Positions 1 through 6,291 are shown, numbered from the stretch's first letter. The stretch: 6,939 nt of DNA from Burkholderiaceae bacterium (GCA_023260315.1 JALQVQ010000304.1:1-6939), one strand, 5' to 3'. A program made the numbers and translations. Notes: generated from the letters alone by a model not told the origin.

Positions 1-2
1 TG

Positions 3-150
3 GCGCTCGTGCAGGTGAACCCCGAGCGTCACGACGCCATCGACGACCTGCGCCGGCTGACGCGGGACGTCTGTGCCGGGCCGCGACCGCCGGCCCTCGT
101 CTGCTGGCCCGAGTGCAGCGGCGGTTCGTACGAGGATGGCCTGGAGCACC
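3..150 (+). CDS. Fragment of a nitrilase-superfamily (Lnt-like) protein
   Basis: The third + frame is open from the window edge to a stop at 183-185, and its first part looks like real protein. It starts with a hydrophobic strand (ALVQVNPERHD), continues through an amphipathic helix (DDLRRLTRDV) and reaches ALVCWPE. This is the layout of the N-terminal part of a carbon-nitrogen hydrolase domain, where the E of WPE would be the first catalytic residue. WPE rather than FPE favours apolipoprotein N-acyltransferase, the membrane enzyme that adds the third acyl chain to lipoproteins. Nearly every codon ends in G or C, and GC is 75% over bases 1-120, unlike the rest of the window. Beyond about base 150 the frame is the antisense of the channel gene, so only about 49 codons are meaningful. 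The family is inferred from one short motif; an unrelated GC-rich frame is possible. Confidence 0.45.
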
Positions 151-968
151 GCACCATCGTCATAGCGGATACCGATGGTCTCTGAAATTCGCCGGTTCAG
201 CATTCGCGAGGGGTTCTCAACAACAATGCTTGAAAACATGGAGTTGGGGATAAACAATGGCCGCTTATCGAATGTGCGAATCCGCGTGAGACGCCAACCA
301 ATGTCCTCAACGGTGCCTTCAATCTCACGGTCAGGCGAACGCACCCAGTCACCCACGGCAAAGGGCTTATCCAGGTAAATCATCAGCCCACCGAAGAAGT
401 TGGCCAGCATGTCCTTGGCAGCAAAGCCGACCGCAACGCCACCCATACCACCGAAGGCCAACACGCCTGAAATGGAGTAGCCCAAGGTTTGTAGCATCAC
501 CAAAAAAGCGGTGACGATGACCGACACACGCAGCAGCTTCGCAACGGCACGAGCGGTTGTCTCATCCACTGGTTTCTGGCTGCGATTGACATCAACGATG
601 TTCAACTCGGCGTAGCGAATGAAGCGCGTAAAAAACATCGCCACAATGAAGATGTAGCTGATGTGGCGCACTTCCGGCCAAACGCTGAACACAACACTCT
701 CGGTGACACGATCCAACACACGAAGCGCAAATGTCAGGCCCAACGTCCATACAAACAAGCGCAAGGGAATGCGAGCAGCCTGCAACAAGGCGTCGTCCCA
801 AAGCGACTCGGTCTGCTCAACGCGCTTCTTCACCATGTCCAACAGGCGCATCAACACATAGTTGCATGAGACCGTGATCAGCACCACGGCGAACACCTGT
901 GTCAACCAAATAGACGGCTCTGACGAGCTCTGCGACAGAAAATTAACGAGTTGTTTGATGGATTCCAT
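3..968 (-). CDS. MscS-family mechanosensitive ion channel, 3' end lost at a junction
   Basis: Small-conductance mechanosensitive channel of the inner membrane, which releases solutes on hypo-osmotic shock. The ATG at 966-968 gives a protein starting MESIKQLVNF. Hydrophobic segments lie near residues 18-40, 68-85, 101-118 and 145-165. They are followed by the Gly/Ala-rich pore helix (about 167-197, including AFGGMGGVAVGFAAKD) and the beta domain with YLDKPFAVGDWV and FIPNSMFSS. The C-terminal alpha/beta domain begins at about residue 261 (ISETIGIRYDD). After about residue 278 (near base 135) the frame stays open to the window edge but turns into Arg/Pro-rich sequence unlike any MscS C-terminus. 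That tail coincides with the GC-rich block, so the true 3' end is probably missing. No clear ribosome binding site precedes the ATG. The gene is divergent from rluE, with a 52-base gap. Confidence 0.85.
   Translation of the reverse strand, partial: MESIKQLVNFLSQSSSEPSIWLTQVFAVVLITVSCNYVLMRLLDMVKKRVEQTESLWDDALLQAARIPLRLFVWTLGLTFALRVLDRVTESVVFSVWPEVRHISYIFIVAMFFTRFIRYAELNIVDVNRSQKPVDETTARAVAKLLRVSVIVTAFLVMLQTLGYSISGVLAFGGMGGVAVGFAAKDMLANFFGGLMIYLDKPFAVGDWVRSPDREIEGTVEDIGWRLTRIRTFDKRPLFIPNSMFSSIVVENPSRMLNRRISETIGIRYDDGAVLQAILVRTAAALGPADEGRRSRPGTDVPRQPAQVVDGVVTLGVHLHER
130..160. other. Probable junction between unrelated sequences
   Basis: Left of this zone the only plausible coding is + strand, with very high GC (90 of 120 bases over 1-120). 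Right of it the coding is minus strand MscS, with ordinary GC (28 of 60 bases over 181-240). The channel reading remains believable to about base 135 and the Lnt-like reading to about base 150, so the exact breakpoint cannot be fixed by eye and a short shared sequence may lie at the join. No inverted repeat, target duplication or integrase accompanies it. Confidence 0.6.
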
Positions 969-1020
969 CGTTTTATTTTAGTGCGCTAATCTGTGACACC
1001 ATTCCCGCTAGACTCTTGCC

Positions 1021-1566
1021 ATGCTGATTCGATTTAACAAGCCGTACGGCGTTTTGAGCCAGTTCACACCCGAGGGCCGTTGGCAGGGATTGCGGGATCA
1101 CATCGACCAAGCAGGCGTCTACGCGGCAGGGCGCCTGGACGCTGACAGCGAGGGGCTCTTGCTCCTCACGGACGACGGCGCCTACCAAGCCACCTTGAGC
1201 AACCCGAAGTTCAAGGTGGAAAAGACATACTGGGTGCAAGTCGATGGTGTGCCAAACGATGACCAACTGAGGCAACTTGAGAAGGGGGTCATGCTGAAGG
1301 ACGGCCCCACCCTTCCCGCCAAGGCTTGGGTCATGTCAGAGCCTGCGAATCTTTGGCCACGCGATCCGCCCGTTCGGTTTCGTCAGAACCAACCCACCAC
1401 GTGGATCAGCTTGCAGATTCGCGAAGGTCGTAACCGACAAGTACGTCGCATGACCGCTGCCGTGGGGCTGCCAACCCTGCGCCTCATTCGGTACGCGGTG
1501 GGCCCCTACAACCTTGACGCCTTAGCGACCGCGCAGTGGGAAATCATCCCCCGAGCGCCGGGTTAA
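1021..1566 (+). CDS. rluE: 23S rRNA pseudouridine synthase RluE
   Basis: Isomerises one uridine (U2457 in E. coli numbering) to pseudouridine in the peptidyl transferase region of 23S rRNA. The 181-residue protein follows E. coli RluE from memory almost end to end: FNKPYGVLSQF at the start, YAAGRLDADSEGLLLLT with the catalytic Asp at residue 40, DGPTLPA, the LWPRDPP segment, and EGRNRQVRRMTA with LPTLRLIRYAVG near the C-terminus. It belongs to the RsuA/RluB/E/F family but, like RluE, has no N-terminal S4 RNA-binding domain. The ATG at 1021 puts the conserved start right at the N-terminus, so no earlier start is needed. It is divergent from the channel gene, and the next gene begins 54 bases downstream on the same strand, so some read-through into the catabolic operon is possible. 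Confidence 0.95.
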   Translation: MLIRFNKPYGVLSQFTPEGRWQGLRDHIDQAGVYAAGRLDADSEGLLLLTDDGAYQATLSNPKFKVEKTYWVQVDGVPNDDQLRQLEKGVMLKDGPTLPAKAWVMSEPANLWPRDPPVRFRQNQPTTWISLQIREGRNRQVRRMTAAVGLPTLRLIRYAVGPYNLDALATAQWEIIPRAPG

Positions 1567-1570
1567 CCCG
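1559..1570. repeat. 12-base perfect palindrome over the rluE stop
   Basis: CGGGTTAACCCG is a perfect inverted repeat that contains the rluE stop codon and lies just upstream of a possible -10 box. It could be an operator or a chance palindrome. There is no T-run after it, so it is not a convincing intrinsic terminator. Confidence 0.3.
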
Positions 1571-1582
1571 ACCGAGCCGCCC

Positions 1583-1588
1583 TACAAT
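1583..1588 (+). promoter_or_regulatory. Possible -10 box for the catabolic operon
   Basis: TACAAT differs from the sigma-70 consensus TATAAT at one position and sits in the 54-base gap before the hydratase gene, which would give a leader of about 25 bases. No good -35 hexamer is seen at the expected spacing (the region holds GGGTTA/GGTTAA), so a bound activator or simple chance are both possible. Confidence 0.3.
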
Positions 1589-1620
1589 CAAGCGTTGCAG
1601 TAGCAAAAGGTCAGGACCCC

Positions 1621-2517
1621 GTGGAACACACAACGCGAACCCTAAGCCCCGACGAACTGACGCACCTTCAAGGGTGGATCGGCCGTTCGGAAACGCTAGA
1701 AGATGACTTAACCATCGCCCCCGTTCGGGCCATGAGCGCAACCCTTGATCGGGACGACCCAACGCCGAGGCGGGGTGATGCGCTGCCCCCCATGTGGCAT
1801 TGGCTTTACTTTTTACCCCATCACCCGCAACGTGAAATTGGCCCCGACGGACACGCCAAACGCGGTGGTTTCTTGCCACCGGTTCCTCTCCCACGACGGA
1901 TGTGGGCCGGAGGGCGCCTGCACTTTAATCCATCGAATCCGCTGACGCTTGGCGATTCGGTCACACGTCACTCCGTGATCGAATCGGTGACACACAAATC
2001 CGGCCGAACCGGTGATCTTGTTTTTGTCGTCGTCAATCACACCATCAGCAACGCGCGCGGCATGGCGGTGACGGAAGCGCATGACATCGTTTACCGAGCC
2101 GCAGCGCTGCCCACTGACCCAACGCCAGAACCCACAGTGGCCAGAACAGATGCCGATTGGCGGCGCGAAATCACCCCCGATGACGTTTTGTTATTTCGCT
2201 ACTCCGCGCTGACATTCAACGGTCATCGCATCCACTACGACCGCCGCTACGTCACGACCGTTGAGGGCTATCCAGGCTTGATTGTTCATGGGCCGTTGAT
2301 CGCCACGATGCTCGTTGACTTGGTCCGACGGCACGCCAGCGACCAGTGGATCAGTGGCTTTCAATTCAAAGCCGTGCGTCCCACGTTTGACTTAAACCCT
2401 TTCCACATCAACGCCAAACCCCATGCCGACGGTCGCACCATTGACGTGTGGGCCAACGACCACGACGGCTACCTCACCATGACCGGAACTGTGACACTCG
2501 AAAACAACGCATCATGA
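1621..2517 (+). CDS. MaoC/HTD2-type enoyl-CoA hydratase (itaconyl-CoA or mesaconyl-C4-CoA hydratase)
   Basis: Double hot-dog hydratase, 298 residues, probably adding water to itaconyl-CoA or mesaconyl-C4-CoA to give citramalyl-CoA. The N-terminal FAS1-like dehydratase half runs to about residue 165 (PPMWHWLYFLP at 56-66; RMWAGGRLHF at 93-102). The C-terminal half carries the signature FRYSALTFNGHRIHYD (192-207) followed by EGYPGLIVHGP (215-225), typical of the mesaconyl-C4-CoA hydratase/HTD2 group. In ordinary R-specific hydratases the motif is D-x-N-P-I/L-H; here those positions read N200, H202 and H205, a variation I believe is normal for this subgroup. The start is GTG, with AGGA four bases upstream (1613-1616). 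The stop overlaps the next gene's ATG (ATGA). The CoA-transferase and citramalyl-CoA-type lyase downstream support a role in C5-dicarboxylate breakdown. Which C5 substrate is used cannot be told from sequence. Confidence 0.82.
   Translation: MEHTTRTLSPDELTHLQGWIGRSETLEDDLTIAPVRAMSATLDRDDPTPRRGDALPPMWHWLYFLPHHPQREIGPDGHAKRGGFLPPVPLPRRMWAGGRLHFNPSNPLTLGDSVTRHSVIESVTHKSGRTGDLVFVVVNHTISNARGMAVTEAHDIVYRAAALPTDPTPEPTVARTDADWRREITPDDVLLFRYSALTFNGHRIHYDRRYVTTVEGYPGLIVHGPLIATMLVDLVRRHASDQWISGFQFKAVRPTFDLNPFHINAKPHADGRTIDVWANDHDGYLTMTGTVTLENNAS
2514..2517 (+). promoter_or_regulatory. ATGA stop/start overlap (translational coupling)
   Basis: The hydratase stop TGA (2515-2517) and the dehydrogenase start ATG (2514-2516) share bases, and no strong ribosome binding site precedes the ATG. 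This fixes the dehydrogenase start and suggests ribosomes reinitiate here. Confidence 0.7.
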
Positions 2518-3677
2518 TTAAAACCAAACCCGATCAATACCAAGACATTCGAGATGCCGTGCGCGCCTTGTGCGCCGAATTCCCAGACAGCTACCACCGC
2601 GACATTGATGCCAAACGCGGCTATCCGGAAGCCTTTGTGGACGCCCTGACGAAAGCGGGATGGCTCGCGGCGATGATTCCCGCCGAGTACGGTGGCTCGG
2701 GCCTCGGCTTGGCTGAAGCCTCGGTCATCATGGAAGAAATCAACCGCTCAGGCGGCAACGCAGGCGCATGTCATGGCCAGATGTACAACATGGGCACGCT
2801 TCTGCGCCACGGCTCAGAACAACAAAAAGCACTCTACCTGCCAAAGATCGCAACGGGTGAATGGCGCTTGCAGTCCATGGGCGTCACCGAACCCACCACC
2901 GGCACAGACACCACCAAATTGAAAACCACAGCCGTCAAAAAAGGGGATCGCTACGTTGTCAATGGCCAAAAGGTATGGATCTCAAGGGTCCAACATTCCG
3001 ACTGGATGATTCTGTTGGCCCGCACCACCCCGCTGAGCGAGGTGAAGAAAAAGTCTGAAGGCATGTCCATCTTCATGGTTGATCTGCGCGAAGCTGAGAA
3101 GTCCGGCATGACCGTGCGGCCCATCGCCAACATGGTGAACCATGAAACCAATGAGTTGTTCTTTGAGAACCTCGAAATCCCCGCTGAAAATTTAATTGGT
3201 GAGGAAGGCAAAGGTTTCAAATACATCCTGGATGGTTTGAACGCAGAGCGCACCCTGATCGCCGCTGAGTGTATCGGCGACGGTTACTGGTTCATCGACC
3301 GCGTGACGCAATACGTCAAAGAGCGCACGGTTTTTGGGCGTCCGATTGGCCAAAACCAAGGGGTGCAATTTCCCATCGCCGACGCCTACATGGAGGTCGA
3401 GGCCGCCAATCTCATGCGCTACAAAGCATGTGATTTGTTTGACCGCGGCGAAGCCTGCGGCGCCGAGGCAAACATGGCTAAATACCTGGCGGCGAAAGCG
3501 AGCTGGGAGGCTGCCAACGCGTGTTTGCAATTCCACGGTGGCTTCGGCTTTGCGCATGAATACGACATTGAGCGCAAATTCAGGGAAACCCGCTTGTATC
3601 AAGTCGCCCCCATCTCAACCAACCTGATCTACGCTTACATCGCCGAGCACGTGCTCGAATTACCGCGATCCTTCTGA
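2514..3677 (+). CDS. Acyl-CoA dehydrogenase, atypical catalytic base
   Basis: FAD-dependent acyl-CoA dehydrogenase of 387 residues, a normal family length. Visible: N-terminal helical domain (LAAMIPAEYGGSGLG, 51-65), the middle beta domain with MGVTEPTTGTDTTKLK (122-137) and NGQKVWIS (150-157), and the C-terminal helical domain with FGRPIGQNQGVQ (274-285) and QFHGGFGFAHEYDIER (339-354). The usual C-terminal YEGTS stretch carrying the catalytic Glu is replaced by QVAPIST (363-369), with Pro366 at the Glu position. A Glu in GLNAERTLIA (Glu245) matches where isovaleryl- and long-chain-type enzymes keep their base. Start: ATG at 2514 overlaps the previous stop as ATGA, implying translational coupling; an earlier in-frame ATG at 2448 lies inside the hydratase gene and adds an unconserved tail. 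The substrate is not determined. Methylsuccinyl-CoA to mesaconyl-CoA would fit the operon, and P. aeruginosa has a dehydrogenase in its itaconate cluster. Confidence 0.88.
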   Translation: MIKTKPDQYQDIRDAVRALCAEFPDSYHRDIDAKRGYPEAFVDALTKAGWLAAMIPAEYGGSGLGLAEASVIMEEINRSGGNAGACHGQMYNMGTLLRHGSEQQKALYLPKIATGEWRLQSMGVTEPTTGTDTTKLKTTAVKKGDRYVVNGQKVWISRVQHSDWMILLARTTPLSEVKKKSEGMSIFMVDLREAEKSGMTVRPIANMVNHETNELFFENLEIPAENLIGEEGKGFKYILDGLNAERTLIAAECIGDGYWFIDRVTQYVKERTVFGRPIGQNQGVQFPIADAYMEVEAANLMRYKACDLFDRGEACGAEANMAKYLAAKASWEAANACLQFHGGFGFAHEYDIERKFRETRLYQVAPISTNLIYAYIAEHVLELPRSF

Positions 3678-3683
3678 TCTCAT

Positions 3684-4868
3684 ATGTCTATCAAACCGCT
3701 CGACGGCATTACCGTCATCTCTCTCGAACACGCCATCGCAGCGCCATTCTGCACGCGTCAACTGGCCGACTTGGGTGCACGCGTCATCAAGGTCGAGCGG
3801 CCTGAAGGGGGCGATTTCGCACGTGCCTACGATACCCGCGTGAAGGGTGAAGCATCGCACTTCGTTTGGACCAATCGATCGAAAGAAAGCTTAACGCTGG
3901 ACCTTAAAGATCCCGATGCATTGGGGGTTTTGAAGACGTTGTTGGCTGATGCCGATGTGTTGGTGCAGAACCTCGCACCGGGTGCGAGTGCGCGCATGGG
4001 CCTGTCGTTTGAAGCGCTCCACGCGGCATTCCCAAAACTCATCGTTTGCGACATTTCAGGCTATGGCGCCGATGGCCCCTACCGTGACAAAAAAGCGTAT
4101 GACCTGTTGATCCAAAGTGAGGCCGGCTTTTTATCCGTCACGGGAACGCCAGAGACACCCAGTAAATCAGGTAACTCAATCGCCGACATCGCCGCTGGGA
4201 TGTACGCCTACACCAATATTTTGTCCGCACTTATTTTGCGTGGGCGTACGGGTGAGGGCTCACACATCGACGTATCGATGCTCGAGGCGCTGGGCGAGTG
4301 GATGGGCTTTCCCATGTACTACGCATTTGAAGGCCAAACGCCGCCCGCCCGCTCGGGGGCCTCGCATGCAGCGATCTACCCCTACGGCCCGTTTCAGGCT
4401 GGCGATGGCGGGGCCATCGTGTTGGGTCTGCAAAACGAACGCGAGTGGAAGCTGTTCTGCGAACGCGTCATGCAAGATACCGCACTCGCAACCGATCCCC
4501 GGTTCAGTAGCAACGCCAAGCGGCACGAGAACCGAATTGAACTGAAAGCCATCATCGACGCATGTTTCGCCGAGCTCACCACAACGCAAGTGTGTGAGCG
4601 ACTCGATCAAGCGCCCATCGCCAATGCACGGATGAACGACATGGAAGGCCTGTGGGCCCATCCACAATTGGCGGCACGTGAGCGGTGGCAAACCGTTGGG
4701 TCACCCGCTGGCGACATTCCAGCCCTGCTCCCACCTGGAAAAAACAGTGCCTTCACGTACCGCATGGATCCGATTCCCAGATTGGGCGAGCACACCGAAG
4801 CGATTCTGAAATCGCTGGGTCATAGCGCTGAAGCCATCGCGACGCTGCGCGCGAAAAAGGCGATCTGA
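3684..4868 (+). CDS. CaiB/BaiF family (class III) CoA-transferase
   Basis: Class III CoA-transferase of 394 residues, the usual length. It begins with LDGITVISLEHAIAAPFCTRQLADLGARVIKVE, shown here in pieces: LDGITVISLEHAIAAP (6-21), then CTRQLADLGARVIKVE (23-38). It continues with RSKESLTLDLK (65-75) and DVLVQNLAPG (91-100). The nucleophilic Asp is in KKAYDLLIQSEAG (Asp140), followed by GNSIADIAAGMYAY (163-176). In this operon it most likely either loads itaconate with CoA from succinyl-CoA (as the P. aeruginosa itaconate transferase does) or moves CoA between C1 and C4 of mesaconate (as in the 3-hydroxypropionate bicycle). These alternatives cannot be separated by eye. It starts six bases after the dehydrogenase stop with no clear ribosome binding site, so coupling to upstream translation is likely. 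A carnitine- or formyl-type donor is less likely given the neighbours. Confidence 0.88.
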   Translation: MSIKPLDGITVISLEHAIAAPFCTRQLADLGARVIKVERPEGGDFARAYDTRVKGEASHFVWTNRSKESLTLDLKDPDALGVLKTLLADADVLVQNLAPGASARMGLSFEALHAAFPKLIVCDISGYGADGPYRDKKAYDLLIQSEAGFLSVTGTPETPSKSGNSIADIAAGMYAYTNILSALILRGRTGEGSHIDVSMLEALGEWMGFPMYYAFEGQTPPARSGASHAAIYPYGPFQAGDGGAIVLGLQNEREWKLFCERVMQDTALATDPRFSSNAKRHENRIELKAIIDACFAELTTTQVCERLDQAPIANARMNDMEGLWAHPQLAARERWQTVGSPAGDIPALLPPGKNSAFTYRMDPIPRLGEHTEAILKSLGHSAEAIATLRAKKAI

Positions 4869-4895
4869 ATTTCCGTAACAGCACTCACCCACGCC

Positions 4896-5759
4896 ATGCC
4901 CACCCCTTCTTCGAGCACCTCCCGTATCGCGTCGGCGCGGTCATTTTTATTTGTCCCCGCGACAACGCCAGAACGCTACGTCAAAGCACTGAACAGTGGC
5001 GCCGACATGGTGATCATTGACCTCGAAGATGCCGTATCGCCTGCCGACAAACCGGCTGCGCGGATGGCCCTTGAAGCCGCCTTCCACAACCTCTCGACAG
5101 ATCAAAAAGCGCAACTCATGGTTCGCATCAACCCCAGTGACACCGCGCACTGGGCGGTCGATACCGATCTGGTCGTGCAACTGAGTCACCAAGGACTGGG
5201 CGGCGTCGTCTTGCCCAAAGCGCAAAGCGCAACCGACCTCCAAGCGCTTGATGGGCGACTCGCGCCAACCTGTGGCGTGCTGCCGCTCATTGAGTCCCTG
5301 GCGGGCTTAGATGCCATCAACACGATTGCCAGCGCGCCGCGAGTCGAGCGCTTGGCGTTTGGGCACTTGGATTTTCAACTTGATTTGGGCATCGAAGTGG
5401 GCCCGGACGAGGCGGCACTGATTCCCGTTCGCATGGCCATCACCATGGCCACACGTCGTGCGCATTTGGCGCCCCCCGTAGACGGTGTCACCGTCAATAC
5501 GCAAGACGACATCACCCTGCAAAGCGACATCACGCGTGCGCAACACATGGGGTTTGGTGGCAAGCTGTGCATCCACCCAAAACAAGTGGGCACTGTCAAC
5601 TCGTTATGGCTGCCATCCGCTGAGGCATTGGCATGGGCGACTCGCGTGGTAGCCGCTGCCGAGGCCACCACGGCAGGCGCATTTCAGCTGGATGGTCGCA
5701 TGATCGACGCGCCGGTGATTGCCAAGGCGCGACAGACCCTGAGTCGGCGACGCGATTAA
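4896..5759 (+). CDS. CitE/HpcH-type CoA lyase (probable citramalyl-CoA lyase)
   Basis: Mg2+-dependent aldolase of the HpcH/HpaI/CitE superfamily, 287 residues, a single TIM-barrel domain as in CitE-like lyases. Visible: RSFLFVPATTPERYVKAL (15-32), the DMVIIDLEDAVSPADK strand (37-52), VRINP (76-80, with Arg77 expected to bind the acyl-CoA), VVLPKAQ (104-110), PLIES with the metal-binding Glu133, GHLDFQLDLG with the second metal ligand Asp159, and GKLCIHPKQV (222-231). Expected reaction: citramalyl-CoA to acetyl-CoA plus pyruvate. The stereochemistry, and malyl-CoA as a substrate, remain open. The 27-base gap after the transferase lacks a strong ribosome binding site. The stop (5757-5759) overlaps the stop of the opposite-strand gene. 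As last gene of the operon it would complete the pathway that the three upstream genes begin. Confidence 0.85.
   Translation: MPTPSSSTSRIASARSFLFVPATTPERYVKALNSGADMVIIDLEDAVSPADKPAARMALEAAFHNLSTDQKAQLMVRINPSDTAHWAVDTDLVVQLSHQGLGGVVLPKAQSATDLQALDGRLAPTCGVLPLIESLAGLDAINTIASAPRVERLAFGHLDFQLDLGIEVGPDEAALIPVRMAITMATRRAHLAPPVDGVTVNTQDDITLQSDITRAQHMGFGGKLCIHPKQVGTVNSLWLPSAEALAWATRVVAAAEATTAGAFQLDGRMIDAPVIAKARQTLSRRRD
5756..5759. other. Overlapping convergent stop codons (TTAA)
   Basis: TTAA provides TAA for the lyase on + (5757-5759) and TAA for the unknown gene on minus (5758-5756). The two genes therefore meet with no intergenic space, and any transcription terminator must lie inside the opposing coding sequence. 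Confidence 0.9.
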
Positions 5760-6271
5760 CGTCGGTTTTTATTCACGCGATTGGCATCACCGCGCAACCA
5801 GTTGAGGGGCTCAATCGGTTGTACGGCATAAGCCGATAAGCGCAAGTCAGTGGCCATTTGCTGCGCAACGGCTTGCGCCGTGTGAAACGCATCATCCCCT
5901 GTGATTTTGCCGCTTTGGTACTGCAGCCCCAAGGCAAACATGCTTTCTGCGTACTTCAATGGCACGTAGCCAACGGCTTTTCCCTCAGGCGTTTGGACTT
6001 TTTTGTAGCAGGTCTCAGCGGTGGCTTTCGGAAACGGTGGCGGCTCCTCGCCGCCCGCAACAGCGATCATGACGGCCTCGTCATAGCCCACCACGCTTCG
6101 CACACCATCGTCGAAAATATCGTCCAGAACAGCGGTCGCTCGCATGGCCACGCGCACCTTGACGGCACGCACCGCCTTCGAATCGCCACTCAAGCGAACC
6201 GCATTTTCATAGGCTTTCTTGGCCAAGGCTTTGGGGCCTTCTTTCTTTTTAAAAAGGTCAAATAAACCCAT
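5756..6271 (-). CDS. Hypothetical protein, 171 residues, family not recognised
   Basis: I do not recognise this protein. It starts MGLFDLFKKKEGPKALAKKAYENAVRL, given here only as MGLFDLFKKK followed by a basic, Ala-rich helix. It is soluble-looking, with no signal peptide or long hydrophobic segment. Mid-protein there is an acidic stretch (DDIFDDGVRSVVGYDE) and a Pro-rich GGEEPPPFPKATAETCYKK with the only Cys, then an Ala/Gln-rich helix (TAQAVAQQMATD) and a basic tail ending NKNRR. Start choice: a GTG at 6274 directly precedes the ATG at 6271, but AGGGGGA (6277-6283) is five bases from the ATG, the better spacing. It lies 20 bases after another minus-strand gene, so the two are probably one transcript. 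The short MGLFDLFK start is common in small cytosolic bacterial proteins and gives no function. Confidence 0.72.
   Translation of the reverse strand: MGLFDLFKKKEGPKALAKKAYENAVRLSGDSKAVRAVKVRVAMRATAVLDDIFDDGVRSVVGYDEAVMIAVAGGEEPPPFPKATAETCYKKVQTPEGKAVGYVPLKYAESMFALGLQYQSGKITGDDAFHTAQAVAQQMATDLRLSAYAVQPIEPLNWLRGDANRVNKNRR
5795..5821. repeat. Imperfect inverted repeat near the convergent gene ends
   Basis: Left arm 5795-5806 and right arm 5810-5821 can form a 12-pair stem with one A/C mismatch, one G/U pair and a GGG loop. It begins 36 bases beyond the + operon's stop, inside the 3' end of the minus gene. It could help end or protect transcripts, but no T-run follows on either strand, so it is not a standard intrinsic terminator, and it may be chance. 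Confidence 0.3.
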
Positions 6272-6276
6272 CACTG

Positions 6277-6283
6277 TCCCCCT
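6277..6283 (-). promoter_or_regulatory. Ribosome binding site deciding the ATG start
   Basis: AGGGGGA on the minus strand lies five bases before the ATG at 6271-6269 and only two before the alternative GTG at 6274-6272. It is the clearest Shine-Dalgarno-like sequence I saw in the window, and it favours the ATG. Confidence 0.6.
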
Positions 6284-6291
6284 AGATCAAT

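Noticed and set aside
175..378. Plus-strand open frame of 67 codons over the channel gene
   Set aside because: It is antisense to conserved MscS coding sequence, begins at the junction zone and has no recognisable content.
969..1020. Divergent promoter pair between the channel gene and rluE
   Set aside because: A TAAAAT on the minus strand and a TAGACT on the plus strand are possible -10 boxes, but neither has a well-spaced -35. The imperfect palindrome TTAGTGCGCTAA at 978-989 is too short to call an operator.
973..1275. Minus-strand open frame of 100 codons over rluE
   Set aside because: It lies antisense to a confidently identified gene and shows no protein-like motif.
2448..2513. N-terminal extension of the dehydrogenase from an ATG at 2448
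   Set aside because: It overlaps the hydratase coding region, adds 22 residues rich in Arg and His with no family similarity, and the ATGA overlap start at 2514 gives a normal family length.
3192..3602. Minus-strand open frame of 136 codons inside the dehydrogenase
   Set aside because: It is an antisense shadow of a well-supported gene and carries no recognisable domain.
4117..4691. Open frames of about 142 codons on both strands inside the CoA-transferase
   Set aside because: They overlap conserved transferase sequence in other frames and show repetitive, compositionally biased translations.
5858..6265. Plus-strand open frame of 135 codons opposite the 171-residue unknown gene
   Set aside because: The minus-strand frame has a good ribosome binding site, a fitting start and operon spacing; the plus frame has none of these.
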